The position numbers and the translations under genes were made by a program. Below the pieces are notes generated by a model. That model saw only the letters and a program-made list of their open reading frames with translations. It ran no database searches and was not told the DNA's origin. A stretch of 64,000 nt of DNA from Nemertoderma westbladi (lineage: Eukaryota > Xenacoelomorpha > Nemertodermatida > Nemertodermatidae). The stretch lies in assembly GCA_032718475.1 (NCBI GenBank), contig JAUCBJ010008154.1, forward strand, positions 1 to 64,000, given 5' to 3'. Shown piece by piece: positions 1 through 10,061 of the stretch (position 1 is the stretch's first letter; each line of letters opens with the position of its first letter).

Positions 1-411
1 CGCTACTATATGTATTATTTAATATACGGTATACAATTATATATATACCGGTAATAGAAAATTACCAAAAAATATTTGTGTAAACAATACCAATAATACC
101 AATAAAAAAAACCAATACATATATCCCGCGGGGTTGATAAGCACATAATTGTGTTTCTTATTTAACTTTAGTAGTTATATCTAGGTAAGAGGTTGAACTA
201 AGAAGTAAATTGAGATTAATTGGCATTTATTACAATAAATTATTACAAAACAAAAACATTACAGTACTATAAATTTAATTTAAATTTGTTGAAAATTACA
301 AAACGTAAATTACGTAAATTGCAAAAATTATTACTATATATTAATTTATTGCATTAGTGGCCGAGGATAATATTTCATTCGTAAAGTTGTCCCAGCAATA
401 AAATTCGTAGG
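1..411. other. AT-rich stretch, no gene seen
   Basis: No open frame, splice pattern or repeat family could be supported here. The sequence is A/T-rich with short poly-A runs and leads into the 50-bp tandem array. Confidence 0.5.
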
Positions 412-870
412 CGCAGTCAATAATTTGTACGTGTCGTGTAGTCAATGCAGTGGTTAAACTCATTTCCACGATCAATAATTCGTACACGGCGTTGTCGCAG
501 CGGTTAAACTCATTTCCACGATCAATAATTTGTACGCGGCGTCGACGCAGGGGTTAAACTCATTTACACGGAGGATAATTCGTACACGGCATCGACGCAG
601 CGGTTAAACTCATTTCCACGATCAATAATTCGTATGCGGCGTCGTCGCAGCGGTTAAACTCATTTCCATGATCAATAATTCGTATGCGGCGTCGTCGCAG
701 TGGTTAAACTCATTGCCACGATCAATAATTCAAACGCGGCGTCGTCTCAGCGGTTAAACTCATTGACACGGAGGATAATTCGTACGCTGAGTTGACGCAG
801 TGGTTAAACTCATTGCCATGCTCGATAATTCGTATGCAGAGTCAATGCACCAGTTAAACTCATCGTCACA
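412..870. repeat. 50-bp tandem array, about 9 copies
   Basis: The core GGTTAAACTCATT recurs at 452, 502, 552, 602, 652, 702, 752, 802 and 852, an exact 50-bp period with no length change. Units differ by substitutions (for example CCACGATC versus ACACGGAGG after the core). No coding frame runs through it. It is non-coding minisatellite DNA. Confidence 0.9.
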
Positions 871-974
871 GCTATGAAACATCATCAGTGAGTTGGGGCA
901 TCATCCAGAGAATATTCCTAGCCTTCAAACTCCACCACAAAGTAAAATAAAACTCGAGTTATTAACGTTTAAAG

Positions 975-1245
975 AATCAGCTAATCAGAGGCCGTATCTG
1001 GTGACCACAGTATGGTCGCGACCTGGGACCCAAACTGGAGCTTCAGAGTACCGTCCAAAACATTTTCGCATAAAATTGTACCGTAAAATATCAAGGCCTG
1101 GGCACATTTTCGACGTTTGAAAGTAAGAGCCAATCAGGTGCCAGATATGGTGACCACGGTCTTGTCTCGACCTGAGACCCAGACTGCAGCTTCAGATTAC
1201 CGGCCAAAACATATTCACATAATATTATATCAAAAAATGTTATTG
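975..1245. repeat. two-copy imperfect direct duplication (period about 155 bp)
   Basis: The block around 980-1080 (TGGTGACCACAGTATGGTC, then CTTCAGAGTACCG, then AAAACATTTTCGCATAA) is repeated around 1135-1235 with scattered substitutions. The short open frame 893-1120 inside copy 1 is not kept in copy 2, so coding is unlikely. Confidence 0.65.
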
Positions 1246-2599
1246 CCTATAGGCAGGACACCTACCGGTACACGGTCAGTAATGATCATGTCCTGACTGC
1301 ATGATTTCGGTCTGATGAAATTTTCTGTTGCATGCATCAGATACCCATCAATGGCCTTTACCCACCTTGATGGTCAAAATCCATTCCGTCAGATAGCCCT
1401 GGGTGAGGTATTGAAATAACGCAATTACATAGGCCTACAAGCCTACATAGGCAACTTTTAACTGCACCAAACAACCGTAATTTAGGCATTCAGAGTGCGC
1501 CCGAACATGGGGAACATTATTGCCAACCTTGGGCATCTGCCTACAACGTTTTAAATAACTGCCAGAAAGCCTAAAGCGTCCCCTTACATCTGTACATGTC
1601 TTAAGAACAGACAAAAGGTACCCGGTACCGCGGCGCAGTACTGCTGTCTGGCTGTACCGGATGTGGTTGTTCTAGGCAAGCAGTGCATACAGCTCGGACT
1701 GACAGTACCGATAGCAGACCCAGAGAACACCGGCACTGCAGACTATGATTAGCTACATACAGACAGAGCTAGGTAGTAGCTACCGGCAGACCGGCATAGG
1801 TCAGTAGTATGAACACAGTTTTTGGAGCATACTACCAACTGCTGACTTTCTGACTTTTGCTGAACCAGGCTGACGACTCAGCCGTTTAATTAATTGCAGC
1901 GGGATTGGATAATTTATTAATTAATTTGGGGAACTTTACTAATTAGTAAAATCGTTAATTAGTTTGATTCAAAAGATTTTAGAGTAATTATCATTTGTAA
2001 AATAGTAAACCGCTTTGATACACCTTGTGAATAAGGATTTGGGGGCGGGGGGGGCAAAGCCCCCCCGCCAATTAGGTAATTAAGTAATTAGTTAATTACT
2101 AATTAACGGTAGGAGATACGGCATCGGCGCCAGAGACTTTTTTGTGTAGAATAAAATTCCAAACAACTTTGTGATGTTACGTTTTTTCATAGCTCTTAGT
2201 GTTTTCGAGTTACGACGCTAATTAGTTTTCGGCTAATTAGTACTAATTAACAGTAATAGGAGGGCCATAGCGATGACTGAACTTTTTTTAGATCTTACCG
2301 AGATGAACAAAAAAAATCACCGTTGCTAGGGGAAAAACCAAATACTTTTCGAGAAAAATCAATTAGAAATTTTTAATCGCTAATTACTAATTAATTAATT
2401 AACAGATTTTTTCCACAAAAACTCCTAGCTATCGCGCTAGGGCCATCTACCAGATCGCGCAAACAGAATCGTTCTAGCTTTCGCCGTTCTCCTGGAAAAA
2501 TCCTTTAAAAATCGACCTAAAAAAGATCAAAGGAGAGTGCCTACTTGACAAGGGGTTCGATATAATGCTATCTTATGAGGTTTTACTTTGGTGGTTATG
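1246..2599. other. no gene seen; G/C hairpin at 2044-2069
   Basis: The stretch is AT-rich, with TAATTAATTA clusters at 1880-2110 and 2370-2400. At 2044-2069 a near-perfect hairpin occurs: GGC plus a run of eight G and C, an AAA loop, then G, seven C, GCC. No coding or RNA gene is supported. Confidence 0.5.
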
Positions 2600-3165
2600 T
2601 TGGTTTGCTAAGTTCCGTTAAAAAGGCTGCATTATTTATTCCTCATAAGACTCTGTCGAGCCTTTGGCTCTCCAGTGGCAGCCAGACCATCCAGCGGAGA
2701 GCAACAATCTGGATTATTGGTAATGACGATCACACCTACAAGGAGAGACTCATAATATTAAACATTCTACCGATCTCATTATACTTACAATTATCCGACC
2801 AACTAACCTTGTCAAAGATAATAAATAATAAATACGACATTGACTGGTCGCCACATCTAAAGATGAAGCAAACAAACCTCAGAAGAAACACTCGTAGCGC
2901 TAACCGACCCTCGTTTGATCTCACACACCCCCTAAAGTGCATATCAAAGCAAAATTTCTGGTTTCGCGCACCACAATTGGCAAATCAGCTTCCCCTTCAG
3001 ACAGAGTATTTTAATCACGTTGGTTTAAAGGCGCGCCTATTGAATCTGTTCTGGGCCCACTTTCACCAACATTACGATGTTGACATCACTTGCAGTTGGA
3101 AAATTAACTGTGACTGTACACAGATGAACTGCAACCTCCGCATATTGAACCTTAACAACTTACTC
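2600..3165 (+). pseudogene. 3' end of a non-LTR retrotransposon reverse transcriptase
   Basis: The frame opened at 2575 reads through to a stop at 3169-3171. It carries the pattern typical of the region after the palm domain of LINE polymerases: SGSQTIQRRATIWIIG, then YKERLIILNILPISLYLQL, a run of Leu/Ile helix residues, and near the end FWFRAPQLANQLP. The catalytic FADD box and the endonuclease are absent, so this is a 5'-truncated fragment. A TATA-rich short tandem array begins right after the stop, as is common at LINE 3' tails. The sequence is unlike the LINE at 10062-13379 and comes from another family (CR1/Jockey/L2-like by pattern). Identification is by motif reading only. Confidence 0.7.
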
Positions 3166-3171
3166 ACTTGA

Positions 3172-3312
3172 TTTTATCACTTGCTGTATATATACCTGCT
3201 GTTGCTGTATATATATTTTTATCACTTGCTGTATATATACCTGCTGTTGCTGTATATATATTTTTATCACTTGCTGTATATATATTTTTATCACTTGCTG
3301 TATACATATATT
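3172..3312. repeat. TTGCTGTATATATA short tandem array
   Basis: Units of TTGCTGTATATATA separated by either CCTGC or TTTTTATCAC alternate about six times. Open frames on both strands across it are by-products of the periodicity. It lies directly downstream of the LINE fragment and may be its 3' microsatellite tail. Confidence 0.8.
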
Positions 3313-3497
3313 TTTTATTTATCACTTTCAGTACGTACATTGCACAACATATGAACAAACATGATTAAACATAAATGTATTTTAATTTTCTCGGATAACG
3401 AATACTGGATTGACTTTATTTTAATAGTGCTACTCAGTCTAAATTGTATATTTTTGTTAGTCTCCATGAATTACGTTTTTATTTCAGGGGGCGACCC

Positions 3498-4670
3498 CTA
3501 CACTATGTGTAAATCCTTAATAATAATAATAATAATAATAATAATACAACGTCTGTCTTTTTTGTCCCCCCGTCCTATTACTTTGGCTAGTTCGAAGCAG
3601 GGCGCATGGCCTGTTTTGACGTGGTGTTCTGCCAAGTCAGAGGCTTTTGCACGCTGGTGTCTGATATCCCCGTCGTGCTGTATAAGCCTGTCATCTAAGC
3701 TATACTGGGTTTGTCCAATGTACACACGGTCACATTCACAAGGGATGCTGTAGACTGTTCCGTGGGGGGGGGGGTGTCTTTGGCTTGTGTCCCTTAAGTA
3801 AATAAGACCCCAGTTTCCGTCCTGTCATGCAGTACGTTTCAATCCCATACAGTGTACAAAGTTTCTCTAAATTGCACGTTAATCCGTCTATATAGGGGAG
3901 ACCTATCCTTATGTACGAAGTATCTTTAATTTTGGGTGGTGTCGGTTTGTCAAAACGTGTATTAACACGTCGTTTTGTACTGTATATAATACGGGGCGGG
4001 TAACTGTTATTACGTAGAGTGTTAGCTAATGTAGTTTGGGTTTCGTTTCTTGCTTGTGGTGTTGAACAAAAACGGTTGGAACGGTAGAAAAGACCGGAAC
4101 AGACACCTTGAATAATACTGTACGTGGGTGGTGGTTTGAGGCAAAATTTAAATATCTATTGGAATGTGTCGGTTTATGATATACAGTAGTGCTGAAAGTG
4201 CAATGGCTCAGGGTTGGTGTAAGTACATCAAGAAAGGGGAGTTTTCCAAGTGAGTCTTGCTGTTCTACAGTAAATTTGATATTAGGGTGGAGTGAATTGA
4301 GATTATTTAGAAGATCATAAACTTTGTCCTTATGTACTAAACACCAAGTATCGTCAACGTATCTAAACCAACAGTTAGGTAAGAAACCCCGTTGCCTAGC
4401 AACATGTTCTAATTTATGAACAAACAACTTAGGACAGGGGACACCGGGTTACCCATAGGTAAACCTTTAATTTGTCGGTAGATGGCGTCTTTATACTGAA
4501 AGGCAGTTTGGTCTAACACTACTGTACATTCAATAGTGCTTTAAAAGCACCCCCCTTTAGGCCTGTCCTGTTTTCAAATTCAGGATCTGCCTTTATAATG
4601 TCCATAACTACGTCAAGAGCTTCATATTTAGGAATGTTACCGAACATGTAACATTGTTACATACTATTTA
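3498..4670 (-). mobile_element. Penelope-like element, 5'-truncated, with GIY-YIG domain
   Basis: Read on the minus strand, the segment starts near 4660 with MFGNIPKYEALDVVMD, then FQYKDAIYRQIKGLPMG-NPVSP, then CWFRYVDDTWCLVHK (the YVDD catalytic box), SLGKLPFLDVL and VYHKPTHSNRYLNF. These are the Penelope-type reverse transcriptase blocks in order. After a linker (about 4020-3760) comes YSIPCECDRVYIGQTQ with LAEHHVKTGH, the GIY-YIG endonuclease pattern of Penelope elements. The blocks lie in different frames with stops between, so the copy is dead. A (TTA)n tract at 3517-3545 marks the probable 3' end. Upstream of about 4670 the similarity stops, so the N-terminal part is missing. Confidence 0.85.
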
Positions 4671-5735
4671 TTACAAACCTACAAATTTAGCATAAATTTG
4701 CAGCGCTACCTAGCGGTGCAGAATTATTTTCACAAAATTTCGCCTGATAGTTATATTGCCCCATCTTTGGTCTATCATATAAAAAAACTTTCATGTGATT
4801 AGGTTCAAAACTGTAAAAGCCTTAGGGTTTTAAGCGGAACCAAGTTTTTTTTATTAACTAATATTAAATAGCAAAAAAAAAAATTTTCTGACCTGTCATG
4901 TTGTGACAAATTATGTTGAGATTTCTTAAACATTCATTAAATTACTCTCAATATCTATTATATGATAACGGTCTTTATTTTAATGGAATCAATTTAATTA
5001 TATGATGAGACATCTGTTATCAATCCTTAGTGCTTAATTAGTTACTGTTAATATTGTACTGGTGAAGGTGTATCCAATAGCACTTATTTTACATTATTAG
5101 TACAGTATGTCGAAAATAACTATTAAGCTGAAACTACAGTAATGCAAGCTAATTTATTTGTGTTGGGGAATTTGATTCAGTTGATATACTGGAGTTCAAT
5201 TAGGTGAAATCATTTTTAGACCCTTTCAATATATTCAAGAGAACTCAGTGTTTACGGTGTGTGTAATTCATTTCAATTTTCTATTCAGTTTCTGTGTTTA
5301 AATGCTTTATTAAATAATTTTAATGTTGATTCGTAAATAATATTAAATGTCAGAGATTTAATTACAAGAAAACGTATTTTAAATTATTCTTATTTACAAA
5401 TTCTTTAGACACAATAATTATTTACTACACATGTAGAATAGCATCTTAGGCACCTACCTATATGCCAAATTTTAGCCAAAACCAAACAATTTTGAAACGC
5501 TGAGAATGATAAATCGAAGAGTTGTCCAAAAATGGTGTACCCCCCCCCCCCCCCCCTTAATGAATCAAATAGTTTCAAAATTTTGATAAAAGCCGAAATA
5601 ATGAAATATAACCAAACTTGGTACCCATGTAGTCTGAAAAGTTTAGAAATTCTTTACATTTTTCTAAAAATGTATCAATTACTGTACTTACCAATCTTCT
5701 TATCTGCTAAAAAACAACATTTTGTGATATTTATT
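4671..5735. other. no gene seen; poly-C tract about 5540-5557 ending in TTAA
   Basis: A/T-rich DNA with no supported coding region. The C run is followed by TTAATGA and preceded by GGTGTA. That resembles the right end of the TTAA-flanked element at 58966-59890. Confidence 0.5.
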
Positions 5736-6431
5736 GTAAAGTACGGGACTTTACAAGCATAAACTCAAAGATTAGTTAACTGAGGAATGATTCTTAGTTC
5801 AAATACATACTTCTATGCTTCCCCCTACTATCACCCTAAAGCATAACACTCCTGCCCTCCAGGTTTCATATATTACATTAATACAGTGCACTAAATGTAA
5901 TCGCCATTATATGTAATGGTAAAGTATGGGACTATTTTCAATTGGCCGTCATGATGTTTCTGAGGGAGTAGATTATGAAACTAATTGTTTCTTAAGATGA
6001 CTCAACACAAAGGTGCTTTGCATTCCACTGGGTGATTGGGCTGAGTTAGACTACTTCTCTGTGTATAAATTAAAAATTTCACTATTTTTTGGTAAAGTAT
6101 AGGACTTTACATGCATATACCCAAAGATTACTTGACTGAGGAATGATTCTCAGTTCAAATATAGACTCATATTCTTACGGCCTACTATGACCTTAGAGTA
6201 TTATATCACTCATGGCTTCACATTTTACATTAATACAGTGCACTAATATAATCGCCATTTTAATGGTAAAGTATGGGACAATTTTCAATTGGCCGCCATG
6301 ATATTTCTGAGGGAGTGAAGATGAAACTAATTGTTTTATACGATGACGCAACACAAACGTGCTTTGTATTCCACTGGGTGATTAGGCTGAGTTACATCTC
6401 TGTGAATAAACTAAAAATTTCACTATTCTAG
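5736..6431. repeat. two-copy tandem duplication, about 350 bp per unit
   Basis: Copy 1 starts at 5736 with GTAAAGTACGGGACTTTACA and copy 2 at about 6092 with GTAAAGTATAGGACTTTACA. A third start appears at about 6432 and stops. Within each copy a second GTAAAGTATGGGAC box is followed by TTTTCAATTGGCCG, so the unit has an internal half-repeat. No reading frame is preserved between copies. Confidence 0.85.
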
Positions 6432-6817
6432 GTAAAGTATAGGACATCACATGATTACAGTAACTTTATCGATTTCATTCCAGAGGAATGAAACACTGGT
6501 GAAATTAAAAGAAACCAAAAAAATTCGAGAAATTGGTTTGTTTTTGATTTGGTACATGCTCAGAAATGTTAATTTATAGGTCATAGGAAGTGCCTGCAGG
6601 AAACGAAACTTTTGCACACTTTTATTCACATTTTGTGCAGAACAGGTGCATAATTTGTAATTCGACTATTTTTGAGAAACCATCTGTGTTGATACATTTT
6701 TTAGCAATGAATTCATTAAGTACGATAAATTTTGACCTAAAATAAGTATAAATTCAAAGCTACATCTCATTTTTCGAAATTAGCGGGGAGGGTGACCTTT
6801 TCATGGAATGAGCCTGA
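6432..6817. other. no gene seen
   Basis: No repeat unit or coding pattern could be supported between the tandem duplication and the next direct repeat. The short minus-strand frame 6447-6629 has no recognisable domain. Confidence 0.4.
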
Positions 6818-7077
6818 AAAGTAATCAATGACATGGAAACAACTTCAATTACCGTATTCCAGAATGTATTATTTCCATTTATGTTAATGAGTGCTGCTTT
6901 ATTATCCAGTTTGCAGTGACGGGGCTAGCTACTGTATGTAAATAATTGTTTAACGTGTACTGTAATCCATTATGGCGAAACGTCTAATAGAAGACACTAA
7001 AATGACCAAAGAAAGTGACGACAGTGTTCAGTAAAACTGAACGGACACAGACGGTGACTAAGTTTGCTTCAGTCGAC
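6818..7077. repeat. 260-bp direct repeat, copy 1
   Basis: The block starting AAAGTAATCAATGACA and ending GCTTCAGTCGAC recurs at 7650-7909 with the same length and few changes. It is probably part of a degraded transposon, because it sits beside and within the inverted-repeat pair 7156-7504 / 8483-8816. Confidence 0.85.
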
Positions 7078-7155
7078 TAGTCAACTCGGGTCATAACGCT
7101 GCAAAGTGCTACTTTGCACACAATGATGTAAATAGTTATTCTTCCGCTGCAGCTG

Positions 7156-7504
7156 TAGTGTCGTTATTTAGGTACCTGCCCTTCCTCCTCCCACCAAATA
7201 TTTCTTCAAATCTTAATGAGATTACATGAAATTTGAAATAGAGTTAGTTTCTAGTTTCACCTCCCTCCTCCTTCGTGGGTGAGATATATTTTCACTTTCA
7301 TTCTTTAGCTACAAACGTTTTGATAAAAGTGTCTCGAAGTTGCACCAATTACACCGTCGCAGTTATTCTTCACCCTTAGGCCTATAAGTAGTGATTTGTT
7401 TGTGGAGCCTACTATTACAAAGCTGGTTGTGCAAAGAATCCAAATATGTGACACTATCTAAATTTCGTCGTAAAATAGCTGAGATATGAGCGTTTAAAAC
7501 GTAT
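7156..7504 (+). repeat. left arm of a long inverted repeat
   Basis: This arm matches the reverse complement of 8483-8816. Shared landmarks are TGTCGTT near the outer end, TTAATGAGATT, TTTTCACTTTCA, CGTTTTGATAAAAGTGTCTC, and ATAGCTGAGATAT near the inner end. The arms are imperfect, and the spacer is about 980 bp. No transposase frame is present, so a foldback or MITE-like element is the simplest reading. Confidence 0.8.
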
Positions 7505-7649
7505 AACACTTTTGTTACATTATGTCAACTTAACAGCGTTCTGGTGAATTACTCGTAACACTGCAAAGTTACACTGTATACTAGGTGTAGCTATAACACA
7601 CTAGTACCAGTTACTTTGCAGCGTTGCGGCCTATAGGACGGAACGCTGC

Positions 7650-7909
7650 AAAGTAATCAATGACAGGGAAACAACTTCAATTACCGTATTCCAGAATGTA
7701 TTATTTCCATTTATGTTAATGAGTGCTGCTTTATCCAGTTGCAGTGACGGGACTAGCTACTTATGTAAATAATTGTTTAATGTGTACTGTAATCCATTAT
7801 GTCGAAACGTCCAAAAGAAACACTTTAGAGAAAATGAGCAAAGAAAAAGGCGACAGTTTTCAGTAAAACTGAACGGACATAGATGGTGACTCAGTATGCT
7901 TCAGTCGAC
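7650..7909. repeat. 260-bp direct repeat, copy 2
   Basis: Second copy of 6818-7077, lying in the spacer of the long inverted repeat. It is immediately preceded by AACGCTGCAAAG, a motif that also occurs near 7098 and 8220. Confidence 0.85.
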
Positions 7910-8159
7910 GATGGATCAAAGATATCACATCTATGTATGAGATAACTTTAATAAAGTTAAATTATTTTTAAATGTTTAATTAATACTGTGTACCTGTTAA
8001 TAAATTTCACTTATTTTCGAAATAGTACATCATAAAATGTATAAATGAGTATCCATTAAATCCTTTCTTCACATACCGAACGCAGATAAGTTGACATAAT
8101 GTAACAAAAGTACATACACCATTGCTTGCAAAGGTCACTTTTCTGCGTTAAAGACCCTT

Positions 8160-8210
8160 GTTTATTTATGTAAACCTCCCTCGCTGCGCTCGCTCGGTAC
8201 ATAAATAAAC
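8160..8210. repeat. 13-bp perfect stem-loop
   Basis: GTTTATTTATGTA at 8160-8172 is the exact reverse complement of 8198-8210. The 25-base loop is rich in CGCTGCGCTCGC. Just downstream, 8210-8265 repeats 7081-7141. Confidence 0.8.
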
Positions 8211-8280
8211 TCGGGTCATAACGCTGCAAAGGGCTATTTTGCACACAATGATGTAAATAGTTATTAAACGTTTAAAAAAG

Positions 8281-8447
8281 TATTTTATTCTATTAAATAA
8301 ATACAACATATTCTGGAACATAATATTGTTTATCCCATACGTAGCTTGGAAACAATGCAATATCTCTTTAATCATACTATTACATAGCAACTCTTGCATT
8401 AACAAAATATTCCAGAATATGTTGTATTTATTTAATAGAATAAAATA
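8281..8447. repeat. 38-bp perfect inverted repeat with 91-bp loop
   Basis: Bases 8281-8318 are an exact reverse complement of 8410-8447 (outer end TATTTTATTC, inner end TATTCTGGAA). Perfect arms in otherwise eroded DNA point to a recent insertion or to gene conversion between arms. Confidence 0.9.
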
Positions 8448-8482
8448 GCCTCGCTCATATGCAAAACCTGAAAACCATACAA

Positions 8483-8816
8483 GTTTTAAACGCTGATATC
8501 TCAGCTATTTTTAAGACGATATTTAGATTATGTTATATATTTCGAATCCTTGTACAGCTAGCTTTCTAATAAATAGTAGGCCAACTAACAAATCACTATA
8601 ATAAGGGTGAATAAGTACTGTGCAATTGGTGCAATTTCGCCGGAGACACTTTTATCAAAACGCTTGTTGTAGCTAAAGATTGAAAGTGAAAATAATCGTT
8701 CACCCAGCAAGGTGGAGGGAGCTAACTCTCCTTAAAATTTCATGCAATCTCATTAATATTTATAGAAAATTTTTTTGGGGGCATGATTTCGGGCAGGTAT
8801 CTTGAAGAACGACACT
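8483..8816 (-). repeat. right arm of the long inverted repeat
   Basis: Reverse-complement partner of 7156-7504 (see that entry). Short indels distinguish the two arms. Confidence 0.8.
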
Positions 8817-9234
8817 CTATTCCTATTCCAGGACATTGTGTAGTTGCATATACGATATTCAATTTTCAATCATAAATGCTGAATCTTACTGCTGACCTAT
8901 CATGGATTTCCTATTTAATGTTAAGGTTATGTTTTCCGTTTAGAAAAAGTATTTGTGAGTGCCCGGTATTTAATAGTAGGCCTACTGTACAGTTACTGTT
9001 TATGAGATCGCACTTTCCTTGAATTCCGGAACTGGGACTGCACAAACTTGTTCCAGATTTTCTGTATCGAAAGTTTCAATTTTGCAAATTTGCATATAAT
9101 AATTATTGGTTGATTTAGATTATTAGTGTACTGTATAGGCCTATAAAGCCATACAATAATACATTACAAAGGCACAGGTGACGAGAAAGGTTGCGTTGAG
9201 TCTGTTGCACAGTCAGCAAGGCCTGCAAGAGAGT
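8817..9234. other. no gene seen
   Basis: No coding or repeat structure was recognised, apart from TAGGCCTA-type motifs at about 8986 and 9136. Confidence 0.4.
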
Positions 9235-9472
9235 GAGCGCCCTTTTAGACGCACGACCCACCACTCACATATCGCACTCACATATCAGAGTACTTGCCAT
9301 TGAATGATTGACATTTTATAACGGTAGTTGGCTAGCTTTGGTGAGCGCCGCTTTCCAATAGGGCTAATGTAAAAATACTTACTCTTGGATGGCGAATTTC
9401 TGAGTAGATAGACTTGGACCCATATGGCCCAATATGGATGGATCCAAGGGAATGGATTAACGAAATCGACTA
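9235..9472 (+). repeat. dispersed repeat, copy 1 (about 240 bp)
   Basis: This block, starting GAGCGCCCTTTTAGACGCA and containing TGATTGACATTTTATAACGG and GTTGGCTAGCTTTG, recurs in the same orientation at 16902-17120 inside TES intron 1. Neither copy contains an open frame. A SINE or MITE is possible, but terminal repeats were not recognised. Confidence 0.8.
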
Positions 9473-9699
9473 CTACTGTAATTAATAAACACCGTCACCC
9501 ATTTGTTCATTGGTTTACAGTACCGGTACTTCAGCCATATGGTGAATTATGACGAACTGCAAGGTGATACACAAACTCAACTCCGGCTCCATATGAGCCA
9601 CCGTTCACGCCGAAATTAAGTCAACTTTATATTTTATTTATATCCTATGTGTACTGTACACTCTAGGTCAGGTCAGGTATTCTAGGTCATTGATCAAGA

Positions 9700-10061
9700 A
9701 AACTTGCCACCTCCATGCAGCATAAAGGAGGTGCCACCTGTAGCTGCATAGACCCTCTTACTAGGGCAAATCTGGTCCTGTAACTAGGACCCCCTTCGTT
9801 CTGGGATAAGGACGCCCTTGGTCCTGGATTAAGGACCCATATACTTGGCTGCAGGGGTATATGGCCTGACCAGGCAGATGGTGATCTACCAATGGCTGGT
9901 CAGGAGTAGAGTGTTCTCATGTCCACTCTGAGAGCACTTCACTGCGACCTGCACCTGGCAGCAAGGGTACAGGGCATGACCCAGCAGATGAGCTGCAACA
10001 GCCAATGGTGGGTCATGTGCGCCAGAGTAGATATGGGTGATGGGCCTCATATCTGACTCCA
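9700..10061 (+). mobile_element. probable 5' untranslated region of LINE copy A
   Basis: GC content rises here. Two related blocks of about 115 bp follow each other (GGCCTGACCAGGCAGATGGT near 9861, then GGCATGACCCAGCAGATGAG near 9972), and the LINE reading frame begins directly after. Duplicated 5' monomers occur in some LINE promoters, so an internal promoter is possible. The left boundary is approximate. Confidence 0.5.

Noticed and set aside
893-1120. 75-codon frame in the duplicated region
   Set aside because: The neighbouring duplicate does not preserve the frame, so there is no sign of coding constraint.
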